Shown here: positions 63,176 through 64,000 of the stretch, piece by piece | Layout: each line of letters opens with the position of its first letter | How positions within the stretch are numbered: position 1 is the first letter of the stretch | NCBI GenBank assembly: GCA_002706335.1 | Contig: PAKZ01000041.1 | Location: 186,001-250,000 of the forward strand | Direction of reading: 5' to 3' | Length of the DNA stretch: 64,000 bases | From: Ahrensia sp. | Lineage (GTDB): Bacteria; Pseudomonadota; Alphaproteobacteria; Rhizobiales; Rhizobiaceae | Position numbers and translations under genes: made by a program | The notes under the pieces: generated by a model | Seen by the model: only the letters and a program-made list of their open reading frames with translations | What the model was told of the DNA's origin: nothing | Databases searched by the model: none

Positions 63176-63729
63176 TCGAGAATCATCGAGCGGACAAGCA
63201 CCCGCTTGACGCGTCCCTCTGTGCGAATGGCTGCTCGCTCTTCCAGATCCTCCATCAGATGCTGATATCCACTTCCGCCGCGAAGATTGTAGAGCTTCAT
63301 TGTGTGGACATAGGCGATGATGTCCTGATGAACCTCCTGTGCCAGCATGGTGTCGGCATCCCCCTCGAAAACGAGAGACAGCTCCATGCGTATCCATGCA
63401 TCGGTGGGATCTACCAGATTGGTGGTGATGGACGGCAGGTCGACAATCGACAGTTTCTGCGTGGCGCCGCCATGCCCTTCGGATTCGGCCACATGGTCGC
63501 TTTCAGCGCCATGGCCCGATGCGGCCGGCGCATGCGCAGCTTCCTTGGCCGGGGCCTTGTCAGCGGCCGGTTCCGCGGCCGACGTCATGCTGGCGGGCTT
63601 GAGCATGGTCGCGCTGACGCCGAAGCCGGCACCGCCCGCAATAAGCGTAATGATCGCATAGGCCACCAGAAGCATGACCATCGAAGGGCCCTTTTTGCCC
63701 TCCTCCTGATGTTCAATGGTGGACGCCAT
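63172..63729 (-). CDS. fliL: Flagellar basal-body protein FliL
   Basis: FliL (185 aa) supports stator function at the motor. One membrane helix (MVMLLVAYAIITLIAGGAGF) is followed by an Ala/His-rich linker, then the periplasmic domain LSIVDLPSITTNLVDPTDAW, IRMELSLVFEGDADTMLAQE, YVHTMKLYNLRGGSGYQHLM. It overlaps fliP and follows flgH by 20 bases. Confidence 0.93.
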   Translation of the reverse strand: MASTIEHQEEGKKGPSMVMLLVAYAIITLIAGGAGFGVSATMLKPASMTSAAEPAADKAPAKEAAHAPAASGHGAESDHVAESEGHGGATQKLSIVDLPSITTNLVDPTDAWIRMELSLVFEGDADTMLAQEVHQDIIAYVHTMKLYNLRGGSGYQHLMEDLEERAAIRTEGRVKRVLVRSMILE

Positions 63730-63749
63730 GTCTGCCTACCGCCTCGCCA

Positions 63750-64000
63750 TCAGAAAGGTAGATAGAGGTCGAGCGCCTGCTGCCCGTAGGGCGGCTGCTG
63801 CACCTCGGTTATGCGACCCTTGCCGCCATAGGAAATGCGCGCCTCGGCGATCCGATCGTAATTGACGGTGTTTTCAGGCCCGATGTCGGAGGGCCTGACA
63901 ATGCCGGAAATGGTCAGAACGCGCATCTCGGCGTTGACCCGCACTTCCTGGGATCCCTGGACAAGGAGATTGCCATTGGCGAGCTCGTCGACAACGACGG
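63750..64000 (-). CDS. flgH: Flagellar L-ring protein FlgH, 5' part outside window
   Basis: The visible C-terminal 83 codons read VVVDELANGNLLVQGSQEVR, VNAEMRVLTISGIVRPSDIG, NTVNYDRIAEARISYGGKGR and the end QALDLYLPF. These are the FlgH signatures (VLPNGNLVVEGEK-like and ISGxVRPxDI). FlgH is an outer-membrane lipoprotein that forms the L ring around the rod. The gene continues past the right edge, so the start and the lipobox are not seen. It precedes fliL and fliP in the same direction, as in Sinorhizobium. Confidence 0.92.
   Translation of the reverse strand, partial: VVVDELANGNLLVQGSQEVRVNAEMRVLTISGIVRPSDIGPENTVNYDRIAEARISYGGKGRITEVQQPPYGQQALDLYLPF

Overview
The window is a dense, high-GC alphaproteobacterial chromosome segment. 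It most likely comes from the order Hyphomicrobiales (Rhizobiales). The chemotaxis operon has the order mcp-cheS-cheY1-cheA-cheW-cheR-cheB-cheY2-cheD-cheT. The flagellar block motB-motC-fliK-transglycosylase-rem-flgE-flgK-flgL-flaF-flbT-flgD-fliQ-flhA-fliR has the gene content and order I know from Sinorhizobium, Agrobacterium and Brucella relatives. A class II (CP4-like) aroA, the FYDLN acidic protein and the glgP-glgB-glgC order agree with this. I cannot name a genus. No mobile element, prophage or CRISPR array is visible.

Layout. 1-5752: glycogen genes glgP-glgB-glgC on the minus strand; glgC runs off the left edge. 6019-8699: RNase D, a HAD hydrolase, a ketopantoate reductase-like enzyme and a small conserved protein. 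8768-13302: rpsA with a clear terminator, cmk and aroA (overlapping), and a divergent FYDLN acidic protein. 13394-15015: tRNA-Ala(GGC), an RcsF-like lipoprotein and two small unassigned genes. 15360-17640: glpR-glpD. 17713-19417: two convergent, both apparently broken redox genes, a small c-type cytochrome with an in-frame stop and a ferric-reductase-like membrane flavoprotein with a frameshift. 19500-25068: a translationally coupled operon (flavin monooxygenase, BASS transporter, epimerase, SDR) facing a TetR gene with a good palindromic operator, then an IclR regulator. 25201-30020: a faint gene relic, a TPR membrane protein, a soluble chemoreceptor and a PAS-GGDEF protein.

30050-64000 is almost entirely motility. 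The che operon (30050-38616) lies downstream of a LuxR-type regulator. A flagellar export, hook and regulation cluster (39816-51244) ends in small FliR-linked genes. A motor block (51389-58563: lytic transglycosylase, fliK, motC, motB, a FliH-like protein, fliF) follows. Three tandem 306-residue flagellin genes, each with its own terminator, come next, and fliP-fliL-flgH runs off the right edge. Stop/start overlaps (ATGA, GTGA, TGATG) are common and imply translational coupling. FlaF and FlbT, known post-transcriptional flagellin regulators, are encoded here. The flagellin genes carry similar stem-loop elements in their leaders, which I consider the best candidate regulatory signal in the window.

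I found no convincing wholly new system. The most useful leads are the flagellin leader elements, the co-decayed cytochrome/reductase pair, the FMO-BASS-SDR operon of unknown substrate, the FliH-like gene between fliF and motB, and the RcsF-like lipoprotein.
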